This document shows positions 7,114 through 15,675 of a stretch of DNA of 64,000 nucleotides, in pieces (position 1 is the stretch's first letter; each line of letters opens with the position of its first letter). The notes under the pieces were generated by a model. That model ran no database searches, had not been told where the DNA came from, and was given only the letters and a program-made list of their open reading frames with translations. The position numbers were made by a program, and so were the translations under genes. Source of the stretch: Gammaproteobacteria bacterium (GTDB lineage Bacteria; Pseudomonadota; Gammaproteobacteria; Burkholderiales; Burkholderiaceae_C); contig JAHJWB010000006.1 in NCBI GenBank assembly GCA_018828125.1, forward strand, positions 124,001-188,000. Direction: 5' to 3'.

Positions 7114-9657
7114 ATGCCTGCAAAACTGCAACCGACCGGCCTCGACCCCAACATAGCCGCCCAGCGCCTGCGCGACGAAGGCCCCAACGAACTGGGCATC
7201 AGCCAGCGCCGTACGCTGCGCGACATGGCCTGGGACGTGGTGCGCGAGCCCATGTTCTTGCTGCTGCTGGGTGCAGGCGGCATCTACTTGGCAATGGGCG
7301 ACGCGCACGAGGCCCTGATCCTGCTGGGGTTTGTGGTGATCATCATGACCATCACGGTGCTGCAAGAGCGCCGCACCGACAACACCCTCAACGCCCTGCG
7401 CGACCTCTCCAGCCCCCGCGCGCTGGCGCTGCGAGGCGGCACCATGGTGCGCATCCCAGGCCGCGATGTGGTGCGCGAGGACCTGCTGATGATTGCCGAG
7501 GGCGACCGCATCCCGGCTGACGGCACCCTGCTGCAGGCGCACGAGCTGGCCACCAACGAGTCGATGCTGACCGGTGAATCCGAGCCTGTGGCCAAGCAGA
7601 TTGCCGACAAGGTATTTGCAGGCACGCTGGTGGTCAGCGGCCAGGGCCTGCTGCAGGTGACGGCCGTGGGGCGCAACACCGAGCTGGGCCGCATTGGCCA
7701 GTCGCTCGACACCATTGCGCTGCAGGCTTCGCCGTTGCGCGAAGAAATGGCACGGCTCACCCACAAGCTCGTGCTGATTGGCCTGTCGCTGTGTGTGCTG
7801 CTGGTGGCGTTGTTCTGGGCGCTGCGCGGCGACGCGTTGCAAGCCGTGCTGGCAGGCATCACCCTGGCCATGGGCATCCTGCCGCAAGAGCTTCCGGTGA
7901 TCATGATCGTCTTCTTGGCCTTGGCTGCACGGCGGCTGGCGGCGCAGCAAGTGCTGACCCGGCGGCTCAACGCCATTGAGACACTCGGGCAGACCACCGT
8001 GCTGTGCGTGGACAAGACCGGCACCCTCACGCAAAACCGCATGGCCGTGGCGGCGCTGTGCGTTGCGGGCGAGGAGCTAGATGTGTTGAACCTGCCTGCC
8101 GCAGCGGATGGCAGCGTGCTGCCCGAGGCCTTTCACGAACTGCTCGAATATGCCGTGCTGGCCAGCGAGATCGAACCGCACGACCCCATGGAGCAGGCCT
8201 TTCACCGAATGGCGGGAGATCATCTGGCAGGCACCGAGCACCTGCACCCCGCCTGGTCGCTGGCGCGCGAATATGAGCTCTCGCCCCAGCTGCTGGCCAT
8301 GAGCCACTTGTGGCGCGACGGCACATCCGCGCACGACACCGTGGCCACCAAGGGTGCGCCCGAAGCCGTGGCCGACCTGTGCCATCTGCCTGACGCTGAG
8401 CGGGCCACCGTCAGCGCCCAGGCCGCCCGTCTGGCCGACCGGGGCCTGCGGGTGCTGGGCGTGGCCAAGGCCCGGCACCGCGTGCAAGACGACTGGCCCG
8501 GCATTCAGCACGACTTTGACTTTGAATGGCTGGGCCTCGTGGCCCTGGCCGACCCCCTGCGACCCGAGGTGCCCCAGGCGATTGCAGAGTGTCACCAGGC
8601 GGGTATCCGCGTGGTGATGATCACGGGCGACCACCCCCGCACCGCACGCGCGATTGCAGCCCAGGGGGGCATCGCCCACGACCAGGTCGTCACCGGCGAT
8701 GAAATGGCCTTGATGTCCCCCGACATGCTCACCGGCAAAGTCCGGCAGGTCAGCGTGTTTGCACGCATCAAGCCGCACCAGAAACTGGCGCTGGTCGAAG
8801 CCCTCAAGGCCCAGGGCGAGGTGGTGGCCATGACGGGCGATGGCGTGAACGACGCCCCCGCCCTCAAGGCCGCCCACATCGGCATCGCCATGGGCCAGCG
8901 CGGCACCGACGTGGCGCGCGAGGCCGCAGCGCTGGTGCTGCTGCACGACGACTTCGCAGCCATTGTTCAGGCCATCCACCGGGGGCGGCAGACCTTTGCC
9001 AACCTGCGCCAGGCCATGGTCTACACGCTGGCCGTGCATGTGCCCATCATCGGGCTGGCGCTGCTGCCGGTGCTGTTTGGGCTGCCGCTGGTGCTGGCAC
9101 CGCTGCACATTGCGTTTCTGGAACTGGTCATCGACCCGGCCTGTTCCATCGTCTTTGAGGCCGAGGAAGGTGCGGCCGACCTTATGCAGCAGCCGCCGCG
9201 CCGCGCCGATGAACCCCTGCTGTCAGCGCGTCACATCTTGTTGAGTCTGGTGCAAGGCAGCGTGGTGACGGCCGCCGTGGTAGGGCTGTATGCCTGGCTC
9301 CTGGGTCAGCCGGCACATGCAGCCACCGCCAGCACGGCCGCGTTTGTGGTGCTGGTGGCGGCCAACGCCGCACTCATCCTGCCCAGCCGCAGCAGTGACA
9401 CCCCCAGCGTTTGGGGCTGGCGCAGCCTGTGGGCAGGCCTCACCCCGGTCAGCCTGTGGGTGGCAGGCGGCACACTGGCAGCGCTGACAGCCATCACCAC
9501 CGTGCCGTGGCTGTCCAAGGCCTTCAAGTTTGCACCGCTGTCGCCCTCGCACTGGTTCATGGCTCTGCTGGCCGGGCTGATGCTGACGGTGGTGTTTGCA
9601 GCCAACAAGCGGTGGCTGAAGCCAGCGACACTGGCGCACAATCATCCGTCTGCTTGA
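7114..9657 (+). CDS. P-type cation-transporting ATPase
   Basis: Ion pump of about 847 residues with every hallmark of a P-type ATPase: the actuator motif TGES, the catalytic aspartate in DKTGTLTQNRM, a nucleotide-binding segment around TKGAPEA, and the hinge TGDGVNDAPALK. Hydrophobic pairs lie near the N-terminus and around residues 245-285, and six helices close the protein. The helix-4 ion-site motif is PQELP, related to PEGLP of P2-type calcium pumps but not identical, so the ion cannot be named. The ATG at 7114 is preferred because upstream residues look non-coding. Cation-ATPase N-terminal features (GLDPNIAAQRLRDEGPNEL) fit P2 rather than heavy-metal pumps, which would carry CPC. It appears to be a single-gene unit. 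Confidence 0.92.
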   Translation: MPAKLQPTGLDPNIAAQRLRDEGPNELGISQRRTLRDMAWDVVREPMFLLLLGAGGIYLAMGDAHEALILLGFVVIIMTITVLQERRTDNTLNALRDLSSPRALALRGGTMVRIPGRDVVREDLLMIAEGDRIPADGTLLQAHELATNESMLTGESEPVAKQIADKVFAGTLVVSGQGLLQVTAVGRNTELGRIGQSLDTIALQASPLREEMARLTHKLVLIGLSLCVLLVALFWALRGDALQAVLAGITLAMGILPQELPVIMIVFLALAARRLAAQQVLTRRLNAIETLGQTTVLCVDKTGTLTQNRMAVAALCVAGEELDVLNLPAAADGSVLPEAFHELLEYAVLASEIEPHDPMEQAFHRMAGDHLAGTEHLHPAWSLAREYELSPQLLAMSHLWRDGTSAHDTVATKGAPEAVADLCHLPDAERATVSAQAARLADRGLRVLGVAKARHRVQDDWPGIQHDFDFEWLGLVALADPLRPEVPQAIAECHQAGIRVVMITGDHPRTARAIAAQGGIAHDQVVTGDEMALMSPDMLTGKVRQVSVFARIKPHQKLALVEALKAQGEVVAMTGDGVNDAPALKAAHIGIAMGQRGTDVAREAAALVLLHDDFAAIVQAIHRGRQTFANLRQAMVYTLAVHVPIIGLALLPVLFGLPLVLAPLHIAFLELVIDPACSIVFEAEEGAADLMQQPPRRADEPLLSARHILLSLVQGSVVTAAVVGLYAWLLGQPAHAATASTAAFVVLVAANAALILPSRSSDTPSVWGWRSLWAGLTPVSLWVAGGTLAALTAITTVPWLSKAFKFAPLSPSHWFMALLAGLMLTVVFAANKRWLKPATLAHNHPSA

Positions 9658-9674
9658 CCACACCGCCGCACACC

Positions 9675-10061
9675 ATGCCCATCGTTCTGGATTCACTCGA
9701 CCACGTCGTCCTCACCGTTGCCAGCATTGACAAAACCATTGCGTTTTATGAGGGCGTGCTCGGCATGACCGCGCGGGAGTTCAAGCCCCAGCGGTATGCG
9801 CTGCACTTTGGCGCACAGAAGATCAACCTGCACGAAGTGGGCACCGTGGTGGACTCCAACGTGCGCCACGCCACTGCGGGCTCGGGCGACCTGTGTTTTC
9901 TCACGCAAACCCCGTTGGAAGAAGTGGTGGCACATCTGCAAGCCCAAGGCGTCACCATCGTGCAAGGGCCGGTGGGCGCGACAGGTGCACGTCACCCATT
10001 GCGGTCGGTGTACATCTATGACCCGGACGAAAACCTCATCGAAATTGCCAACGAGGTGTGA
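9675..10061 (+). CDS. VOC (glyoxalase/bleomycin-resistance fold) family protein
   Basis: Single-domain vicinal-oxygen-chelate protein of 128 residues. It shows the paired beta-alpha-beta-beta-beta layout: LDHVVLTVASIDKTIAFYEGVLGM with the first metal-ligand His, KINLHEVG, then a second module ending SVYIYDPDENLIEIAN with the C-terminal Glu ligand. These proteins include lyases, isomerases, dioxygenases and resistance factors, so the substrate cannot be told from sequence. It starts 17 bases after the ATPase gene and is convergent with the TetR gene (four bases between the stops), so it may be cotranscribed with the ATPase. Confidence 0.88.
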   Translation: MPIVLDSLDHVVLTVASIDKTIAFYEGVLGMTAREFKPQRYALHFGAQKINLHEVGTVVDSNVRHATAGSGDLCFLTQTPLEEVVAHLQAQGVTIVQGPVGATGARHPLRSVYIYDPDENLIEIANEV

Positions 10062-10065
10062 GCGG

Positions 10066-10683
10066 TCAAAGGTCCATGGAGGTGGCCGCGCGCAGCAGTG
10101 ATGCAGCGGGCGCCACCAGCTCCTGCAGCTGTCCGGCGCGCCCCTGTTCGATGGACTGGAGCACCATCTCGTTGATCCCCCCCACCACCGCCATGGCCAT
10201 CATGGGCTGCAGCGGGTTCTTGCGCAGAGGCTCTCCCGGGCGGTTGTTCACCACCTCCAGCATCAGCTCTACCAACTGCTGATTCACGCGCCGCCGCGCG
10301 GCCAGGCCGGGCATGCCCAGGCCCAGGATCTCAATGAACAAAGTGCGCAGCAGGGCCGGATTGCACGCAAGCGCACCGAAATACGCCGACAGCGCCTGCT
10401 CCAGCTGGGCCTGCCAGTCGCTTTGGGGGTTGATGGCGCCACGCAGCACGGCCAGTGCATTGGCGCTGGCGGATTCATACAGCGCCGTGAGGCATTCAGC
10501 CTTGTCGGCAAAGTGTTCGTAGAACGTGCGGCGCGACACACCGGCCTCGCGCACGATGTCCGCGATGGTGGTGTCGGAATAGCCTTTGGCCGCCACGGCG
10601 CGCGCCATGCCTTCCTGCAGGCGGGTGCGGTGTTCCGCGCCCACGGATGGGGTTGCGGGGGCTGTGTTTTGCGCTGTGACCAT
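10066..10683 (-). CDS. TetR/AcrR family transcriptional regulator
   Basis: One-component repressor of 205 residues. The N-terminal helix-turn-helix is clear: TTIADIVREAGVSRRTFYEHFADKAECL. The C-terminal ligand domain (about 85-205) is helical and diverse, so the ligand is unknown. ATG 10683 is preferred; the frame runs further upstream, but translation there would cross the operator-like repeats. The gene is divergent from a metal-dependent hydrolase (10819), and the 135-base gap holds two identical-architecture inverted repeats. This is the classic arrangement for a TetR regulator controlling itself and its neighbour. Confidence 0.92.
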   Translation of the reverse strand: MVTAQNTAPATPSVGAEHRTRLQEGMARAVAAKGYSDTTIADIVREAGVSRRTFYEHFADKAECLTALYESASANALAVLRGAINPQSDWQAQLEQALSAYFGALACNPALLRTLFIEILGLGMPGLAARRRVNQQLVELMLEVVNNRPGEPLRKNPLQPMMAMAVVGGINEMVLQSIEQGRAGQLQELVAPAASLLRAATSMDL

Positions 10684-10710
10684 GGCTTGCAGATCTCCAT
10701 AAGGATGACA

Positions 10711-10726
10711 GGTACTTGACAGTACC
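10711..10726. promoter_or_regulatory. Candidate TetR operator, site 1
   Basis: GGTAC-TTGACA-GTACC, a perfect inverted repeat with a six-base spacer; the spacer is itself a consensus -35 hexamer for the rightward promoter. Confidence 0.7.
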
Positions 10727-10744
10727 ACATGCACCACCCATGAT
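10716..10744 (+). promoter_or_regulatory. Candidate promoter for the 10819 gene
   Basis: A -35 element TTGACA (10716-10721) is followed after 17 bases by CATGAT (10739-10744; 4 of 6 to consensus). The start would fall just before operator site 2, so a repressor bound at both sites would cover the promoter from both ends. Confidence 0.55.
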
Positions 10745-10754
10745 GGAGACCGCT

Positions 10755-10770
10755 GGTACCAACACGTACC
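10755..10770. promoter_or_regulatory. Candidate TetR operator, site 2
   Basis: GGTAC-CAACAC-GTACC, the same arms and spacing as site 1, 44 bp away centre to centre (about four helical turns), with flanking T and A extending the arms by one. Confidence 0.7.
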
Positions 10771-10818
10771 AACAGTTCCAGCCATGTTTTTTCACCGCGC
10801 TCCCGGAGACTCTTTCCC

Positions 10819-11640
10819 ATGACCGAACTTGTCGTGCGACGCCTGCTCATTGACCTGGAAACGCCTTTTGCAGACCACTGGTGCGGCGGCGATGCCTTTC
10901 GCACCGCGTTTTTCAATGCGCTGTCGATGAGCTTCCCCGTAGGCGAGCAGTTCTTTATCGACGCGGTGCGCGATGGCCACAAGGCCATGCCGCCCGAGCA
11001 ACAGGCGCAGTTTGCCGACGAGGTCCGCGGCTTCATCGGGCAAGAGGCCACCCACCGCCGCATCCATGCGCTGTTCAACGGGCATCTTGAAAAGCAGGGC
11101 TTGGTCAACGAATGGGCTCCGCGCGCGCAAGAGCGCATGAAGCTTTTTGCCGGTGCCGACCCCCGCCACCCCCTGGCCGTGACCGCTGCCAACGAGCACT
11201 TCACCGCCCTGCTGGCCGAGTGGCTGCTGGCCCACCCTGAAACACTGGCAGGTGCTGAGCCTCGCCTGGCCACGATGTGGCAATGGCACTGCGCGGAAGA
11301 GGCCGAGCACAAGAACACGGCGTTTGACATCTACCAGGCCCTGGGCGGCAACCACGAATGGCGCATCACCTGGTTTCGCCGCATCACCCTTGTCTTTTTG
11401 GGCGACACCTTGCGCCAGACCGCGCTGAACCTGCGCCACAACGGCATGCTATGGAAGTGGAGCACCTGGGCCAGCGCAGCGCGCACGCTATTTGGCAAGG
11501 GCGGACTGGTGCGCGAGACCTGGCGCCCCTGGCGGCAATACCTGCGCCCAGACTTTCACCCCAGCCAGCATGGCACCGACCTGTCGGAGCGCTGGCTTGC
11601 AGAGCACAGCGATGTCTACATGCCAGTAGGCGCCCGCTGA
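10819..11640 (+). CDS. Metal-dependent hydrolase family protein (PF10118-like)
   Basis: Soluble helical protein of 273 residues matching the predicted metal-dependent hydrolase family (COG3687/PF10118). Conserved Glu and His clusters resemble a ferritin-like diiron site: RGFIGQEATHRRIHALFN, TAANEHFTALLAEW and WQWHCAEEAEHKNTAFD. The enzyme activity of this family is not established; members are often encoded beside TetR regulators and lipid- or steroid-related enzymes. Here it is transcribed away from a TetR gene through a promoter flanked by twin operators. A GGAG element lies 13-17 bases before the ATG. Confidence 0.85.
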   Translation: MTELVVRRLLIDLETPFADHWCGGDAFRTAFFNALSMSFPVGEQFFIDAVRDGHKAMPPEQQAQFADEVRGFIGQEATHRRIHALFNGHLEKQGLVNEWAPRAQERMKLFAGADPRHPLAVTAANEHFTALLAEWLLAHPETLAGAEPRLATMWQWHCAEEAEHKNTAFDIYQALGGNHEWRITWFRRITLVFLGDTLRQTALNLRHNGMLWKWSTWASAARTLFGKGGLVRETWRPWRQYLRPDFHPSQHGTDLSERWLAEHSDVYMPVGAR

Positions 11641-11658
11641 GCCCCACGCAAAAAACGC

Positions 11659-12513
11659 TCAGTGGCGGCGCAGCACCAGCATGCCAAACAGCGGCGCCAT
11701 CACATACATGCTGACCGAGTAGATAGCGGCGGGCAGCGCCAGCTGAAAGTTATTGAGCACGGACAGCGCGATGAAGATCGCGAGCGTGGAGTTGTGAATG
11801 CCGATCTCAAAGCCGATGGCAGTGGCCAGGGGTTTGTCCATGCCCAGGGCGCGTGGCACAAAGTACCCCACCCCCAGGCTGAGTGCGTTGAACAGCAGCA
11901 CTGCGGGCCCGATGTCGGAAAACGATGCGGACAGGGCAGCCCACTCCTTGGCAATCGCGATCAGCGCAAAAGACGCCAGCACCACGGCACTGAAGATCTT
12001 CATGGGCTTTTCCATGCGGGCGCTGAACCGGGGCGCCCGCCGGTGGACCCACGTGCCCAGCAGCACGGGCAACAGCACGATGACGATCACCTCCAGCACC
12101 TTGCCAAACTGCAGAGGCACCACCTGCCCTGTGCGTGCAAACGTGCTGATGGCCCAGTTGGTGATGAGCGGCAGGCTCACGATGGAAAGCAGCGTGTTGA
12201 TGGCGGTGAGCGAAATATTCATCGCCACATTGCCGCCAAACAGGTGGCTGAACAGATTGGCCGACACCCCGCCTGGCGATGCTGCCAGTAGCATCAGCCC
12301 CACGGCATACAGCGGCGGCACGCCCAGCAACACGATCAGGCCATAACAGGCAGCAGGCAGCACCAGCACCTGCAATACCAAGGCCAGCACCACGGCGCGC
12401 GGGTGGTGCAGCAAGCGCTTGAAGTCGGTCGCCGTGAGCGACAACCCCAGGCCAAACATGACAAGGCCCAGCGCGACAAACAGCAGCGTGGGCAGAACGG
12501 AAACAAAGCTCAT
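11659..12513 (-). CDS. Bile acid:sodium symporter family transporter
   Basis: Integral membrane protein of 284 residues with nine or ten hydrophobic segments across its whole length. The family signatures are present: LLAASPGGVSANLFSHLFGGNVAMN (cited here in part; the ASPGGVSAN core is the crossover region) and GFEIGIHNSTLAI in the second half. Homologues (BASS family) couple sodium to uptake of bile acids, pantoate, pyruvate or other organic anions, so the substrate is open. It is convergent with the metal-dependent hydrolase gene (18 bases between stops). The 178-base stretch upstream to the next gene shows no ORF. Confidence 0.88.
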   Translation of the reverse strand: MSFVSVLPTLLFVALGLVMFGLGLSLTATDFKRLLHHPRAVVLALVLQVLVLPAACYGLIVLLGVPPLYAVGLMLLAASPGGVSANLFSHLFGGNVAMNISLTAINTLLSIVSLPLITNWAISTFARTGQVVPLQFGKVLEVIVIVLLPVLLGTWVHRRAPRFSARMEKPMKIFSAVVLASFALIAIAKEWAALSASFSDIGPAVLLFNALSLGVGYFVPRALGMDKPLATAIGFEIGIHNSTLAIFIALSVLNNFQLALPAAIYSVSMYVMAPLFGMLVLRRH

Positions 12514-12691
12514 GGTGATAACACGCAGTCATGGGCCATGCTGCGCTCCTGTGACAAGGCGCACTGCATTCATTTGCAGCGGCCCGAACCAGACGAAAGG
12601 AACCCTGTAGTCGCCAACCCACCGCTTCGGGTGAATAGCGGCAGATGGATGGCGCGTGACCAGAGAAGTACGCGCCACGGAACGCCATAGA

Positions 12692-13219
12692 TCAGGCCGT
12701 GGCCGCTGGCCCCGTCCGCAAGCGCACGGGTCCGCTGCGCTCCTCCATCGCCTTTTGCACCTCTTTGCGCAGGCCGAACAAAAACCCCAGCTCAGCCACC
12801 ACAAACAATGGCCCCACGATGAGCCCCATCAGGTCATCCACAAACGCGGGCTTGCGGCCTTCGTAGTAATGCCCCACAAACTGGATCACCCAGCCCACCA
12901 CAAACAGCCCCACACCTGAAACCAGCCACAGGGCCGTGGTCTGCAGCGCCAGCCACTGCCCGCCCACCAGCATGGCCGACAGCAGCGCGGCCATCGTCAC
13001 GCCATAGCGGAAGTCGAGCCGGAAGTAAAAGAAACAACTCGCCAGCGCTGCCAGCAGCGCAGGGCTCATGGGCAGGTCGCCCATCTGCCACGCGGGGCGC
13101 GACAGCAGCACCACCACGGCAAACATGATCATGGGCACGCCTACAAAATGGGTGTAAATGTTGCGTGGATCGCGGTGGTACGAGGCGTACTGGGCCAGGT
13201 GATCGATCAGGGTTTTCAT
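12692..13219 (-). CDS. Mpo1-like (DUF962) membrane protein
   Basis: Membrane protein of 175 residues. It has four hydrophobic segments and the conserved histidine motifs of the DUF962/Mpo1 family: YHRDPRNIYTHFVGVP near the N-terminus and QFVGHYYEGRKPAF near residue 120. Yeast Mpo1 is an iron-dependent dioxygenase acting on 2-hydroxy fatty acids; whether bacterial members share that reaction is not shown by sequence alone. It is divergent from the Crp-type regulator at 13343, with an inverted repeat between them, and an AGGAGA ribosome site precedes its ATG. Confidence 0.88.
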   Translation of the reverse strand: MKTLIDHLAQYASYHRDPRNIYTHFVGVPMIMFAVVVLLSRPAWQMGDLPMSPALLAALASCFFYFRLDFRYGVTMAALLSAMLVGGQWLALQTTALWLVSGVGLFVVGWVIQFVGHYYEGRKPAFVDDLMGLIVGPLFVVAELGFLFGLRKEVQKAMEERSGPVRLRTGPAATA

Positions 13220-13280
13220 GGGTGTCTCCTGGTATTGTTTTGAGCAGCATCAATACTCGCTCTGCCGCGGCGCCAACGTC

Positions 13281-13296
13281 TGTCGTGCACACGACA
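13281..13296. promoter_or_regulatory. Crp/Fnr-type operator candidate
   Basis: TGTCGTG-CA-CACGACA is a perfect 7-bp inverted repeat with a two-base centre. Read as TGTCG-N6-CGACA it has the same half-site spacing as Crp-family sites (TGTGA-N6-TCACA). It sits 47 bases before the Crp-type gene at 13343 and 62 bases before the divergent Mpo1-like gene. Confidence 0.6.
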
Positions 13297-13342
13297 AAAC
13301 ACCACGCCCTGCCCCATCCCGCCCTCCTATCGCCTCTCCTGC

Positions 13343-14047
13343 ATGACCGACCCCGCTGCCTATCTGCCCGTCCTCCAGTCCGGCCGCTGGTTTGCCCACC
13401 TGCCGCCCGACTTTGCGCAGCCGCTTCTGGCCATGGCGCAGGTGCGGCATCTGCAAACCGGGGAGGTGCTGTTTCTGCGGGGCGATGCACCGTGTGGGCT
13501 GTATGCGGTGGTGCGCGGTGCCGTCAGCATCTCTGGCACCGGGGGCCGGGCCAACGAGGCACGGGCAGCGTTGCTGATCCGGCTGGAGCCACCGCACTGG
13601 TTTGGCGAGATCTCGGTGTTCGACAACTCGGCGCGCACGCACGATGCCCACGCCACCGAGCCCACCACGCTGCTGCAGGTGCCGCACGAGCGGCTGCAGG
13701 CGTGGCTGCAGGCCCACCCGCAGCATTGGCACGCGCTGGCACTGTTGCTCACCGACAAGCTGCGCGCTGCGTTCGTGGCCATGGAAGAGCTGGCGCTGCT
13801 GCCCGCGCCGCAGCGCCTGGCGCGCCGCCTGGTGATGATGGCCGAAGGCTACGGCCAGTGGACAGCCGAGGGGCAGTCGCGCCGCGTGTTGTCCATCTCG
13901 CAAGAGCAACTGTCGCTGATGCTGGCCATCTCGCGCCAGACCACCAACCAGATCCTCAAAGACCTGGAGTCGCGCCATCTGGTGCGCGTGCAGCGTGGCG
14001 AGGTGGAAATCCTGGACCTGGGCGCCTTGCGTGCCACCTGCCATTGA
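13343..14047 (+). CDS. Crp/Fnr family transcriptional regulator
   Basis: Regulator of 234 residues. The N-terminal cyclic-nucleotide-binding-type beta barrel (about 20-130) contains GEVLFLRGDAPCGLYAVVRGAVSIS and HWFGEISVFDN. The C-terminal winged helix (about 150-225) contains LSISQEQLSLMLAISRQTTNQIL, whose recognition helix includes the Arg-Gln pair common in this family. There is no cysteine pattern for an iron-sulfur cluster, so it is not a classical FNR. A palindrome of Crp-like geometry just upstream suggests autoregulation. It precedes the aldehyde dehydrogenase gene by about 100 bases, with a repeat element between them. Confidence 0.92.
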   Translation: MTDPAAYLPVLQSGRWFAHLPPDFAQPLLAMAQVRHLQTGEVLFLRGDAPCGLYAVVRGAVSISGTGGRANEARAALLIRLEPPHWFGEISVFDNSARTHDAHATEPTTLLQVPHERLQAWLQAHPQHWHALALLLTDKLRAAFVAMEELALLPAPQRLARRLVMMAEGYGQWTAEGQSRRVLSISQEQLSLMLAISRQTTNQILKDLESRHLVRVQRGEVEILDLGALRATCH

Positions 14048-14052
14048 ATAGC

Positions 14053-14114
14053 TACCAAATATGTAGCTGCAATCGCTTTATGCATAAGCGCTACCGGCAC
14101 TTTTCATTCAAATA
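14053..14114 (-). repeat. Interspersed palindromic repeat, copy B
   Basis: Degenerate copy: TAGCTGCAATCGCTTTATG-CATAAGCGCTACC, with the AT-rich flank TTTTCATTCAAAT. It lies between the Crp-type regulator and the aldehyde dehydrogenase start. Confidence 0.7.
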
Positions 14115-14150
14115 CTAAGCACACATTTCATTTCCGGGCAAAATACGGTC

Positions 14151-15584
14151 ATGCAACTGAACTACATCGCCAATGCCTCGGTTCCGTCCGCCTCGGGCCG
14201 CACGATCCCCGTGATCGACCCGTCTGACGGCCAGACCTTCGACGAGATCCAGCGCAGCTATGCCGACGATATCGACGCGGCGGTGCACGCAGCGCGGCAG
14301 TGCTACAACGCCGTGTGGCAAAAGCTGGCCCCGGTGGAGCGCGGCCGGCTGCTGCAAAAGCTCTCGGCCAAGATCCTGGAGCATGCCGACGAGCTGACCG
14401 CGCTGGAGCAGCGCGACTGCGGCAAGCCCATCAAGCAGGCGCGGGCTGATGCGATTGCGCTGGCGCGCTACTTCGAGTTCTACGCCGGGGCCTGCGACAA
14501 GTTCCACGGCGAGACGATTCCCTACCCCGACGGCTACAGCGTGCTGACTTGGCGCGAGCCCCACGGCGTGACCGGCCATGTGATCCCCTGGAACTACCCC
14601 ATGCAGATCTTTGGCCGCAGTGTGGGCGGCGCTCTGGCGGCGGGAAATGTGTGCGTGGTCAAGCCGGCTGAAGACGCCTGTTTGTCGCTGATCCGCGTGG
14701 CGCAGCTGGCAGCCGAAGTCGGCTTTCCATCGGGTGCGCTCAATATCGTCACCGGCTACGGCCACGAGGTGGGCGACGCGCTGGCGCGTCACCCCGGCAT
14801 TGACCACATCAGCTTTACCGGCAGCCCCAACGTGGGCACGATCATTCAGCAGGTGGCCGCCGAGCGACACTGCCCCGTGACGCTGGAGCTGGGCGGCAAA
14901 AGCCCGCAAATCATCTTTGCCGATGCCGACCTCGATGCCGCGATCCCCGTGGTCATCAACGCCATCGTGCAAAACGCCGGGCAGACCTGCTCGGCGGGTT
15001 CGCGCGTGCTTATCGACTCTCTCATCTACGAACCGCTGCTGGAGCGCCTTGGCAAGGCCTTTGACAAGTTGCGTGTGGGCCCCGCCGCCATGGACCTGGA
15101 CGTGGGCCCGCTGATCCGCCAGACGCAGCAGCAACGCGTATGGGACTTTTTGTCGGACGCTCAGGTGGCTGGCATCCCCATGGTGGGCCAAGGCGTGGTG
15201 GTGGATGAAGCGCCCGAAACCGGCTACTACCAAGCGCCCACGCTGCTGCGCGACGTGCCGGTGAACCACCGCCTGGCGCAGGAAGAAGTCTTCGGCCCTG
15301 TGCTGTGCGCCATGGCGTTTCAGGACGAGGACCACGCGGTGGAACTGGCCAACGCCACGCAGTTTGGCTTGGTGGCTGGCATCTGGACCCGCGACGGCGC
15401 GCGCCAGTTCCGCATGGCCAAGCGCGTGCACAGCGGCCAGGTGTTCATCAACAACTACGGCGCTGCGGGCGGCGTGGAGCTGCCGTTTGGCGGCGTCAAG
15501 TCCAGCGGCTACGGGCGCGAGAAAGGTTTTGAAGCGCTTTACGGCTTCACCACCTTGAAAACCGTCGCCATCAAGTACGGCTGA
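14151..15584 (+). CDS. NAD(P)-dependent aldehyde dehydrogenase
   Basis: Aldehyde dehydrogenase superfamily enzyme of 477 residues, oxidising an aldehyde to its acid. The catalytic Cys is in NAGQTCSAGSRV (near residue 284) and the general-base Glu in LELGGKSPQI (near 250); GHVIPWNYPMQIFG, FTGSPNVG and EEVFGPVL are the usual cofactor and structural motifs. The closest general resemblance is to betaine-aldehyde dehydrogenase-like enzymes, but the substrate is not determined. It is followed by a DUF2889 gene and an SDR gene in the same direction, and preceded by a Crp-type regulator, which suggests a small catabolic unit. Confidence 0.92.
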   Translation: MQLNYIANASVPSASGRTIPVIDPSDGQTFDEIQRSYADDIDAAVHAARQCYNAVWQKLAPVERGRLLQKLSAKILEHADELTALEQRDCGKPIKQARADAIALARYFEFYAGACDKFHGETIPYPDGYSVLTWREPHGVTGHVIPWNYPMQIFGRSVGGALAAGNVCVVKPAEDACLSLIRVAQLAAEVGFPSGALNIVTGYGHEVGDALARHPGIDHISFTGSPNVGTIIQQVAAERHCPVTLELGGKSPQIIFADADLDAAIPVVINAIVQNAGQTCSAGSRVLIDSLIYEPLLERLGKAFDKLRVGPAAMDLDVGPLIRQTQQQRVWDFLSDAQVAGIPMVGQGVVVDEAPETGYYQAPTLLRDVPVNHRLAQEEVFGPVLCAMAFQDEDHAVELANATQFGLVAGIWTRDGARQFRMAKRVHSGQVFINNYGAAGGVELPFGGVKSSGYGREKGFEALYGFTTLKTVAIKYG

Positions 15585-15675
15585 TCGCGCCCCCGTGGTG
15601 TCGCGCCTGCGCGCGACGGCGCGGCCGTGCACCGCTAATCTCTGATCCTTCTGTACGACGCCTTTATTTTTCTCC

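Noticed and set aside
12514-12691. A small gene between the symporter and Mpo1-like genes
   Set aside because: Only short frames with unlikely composition; treated as a spacer.
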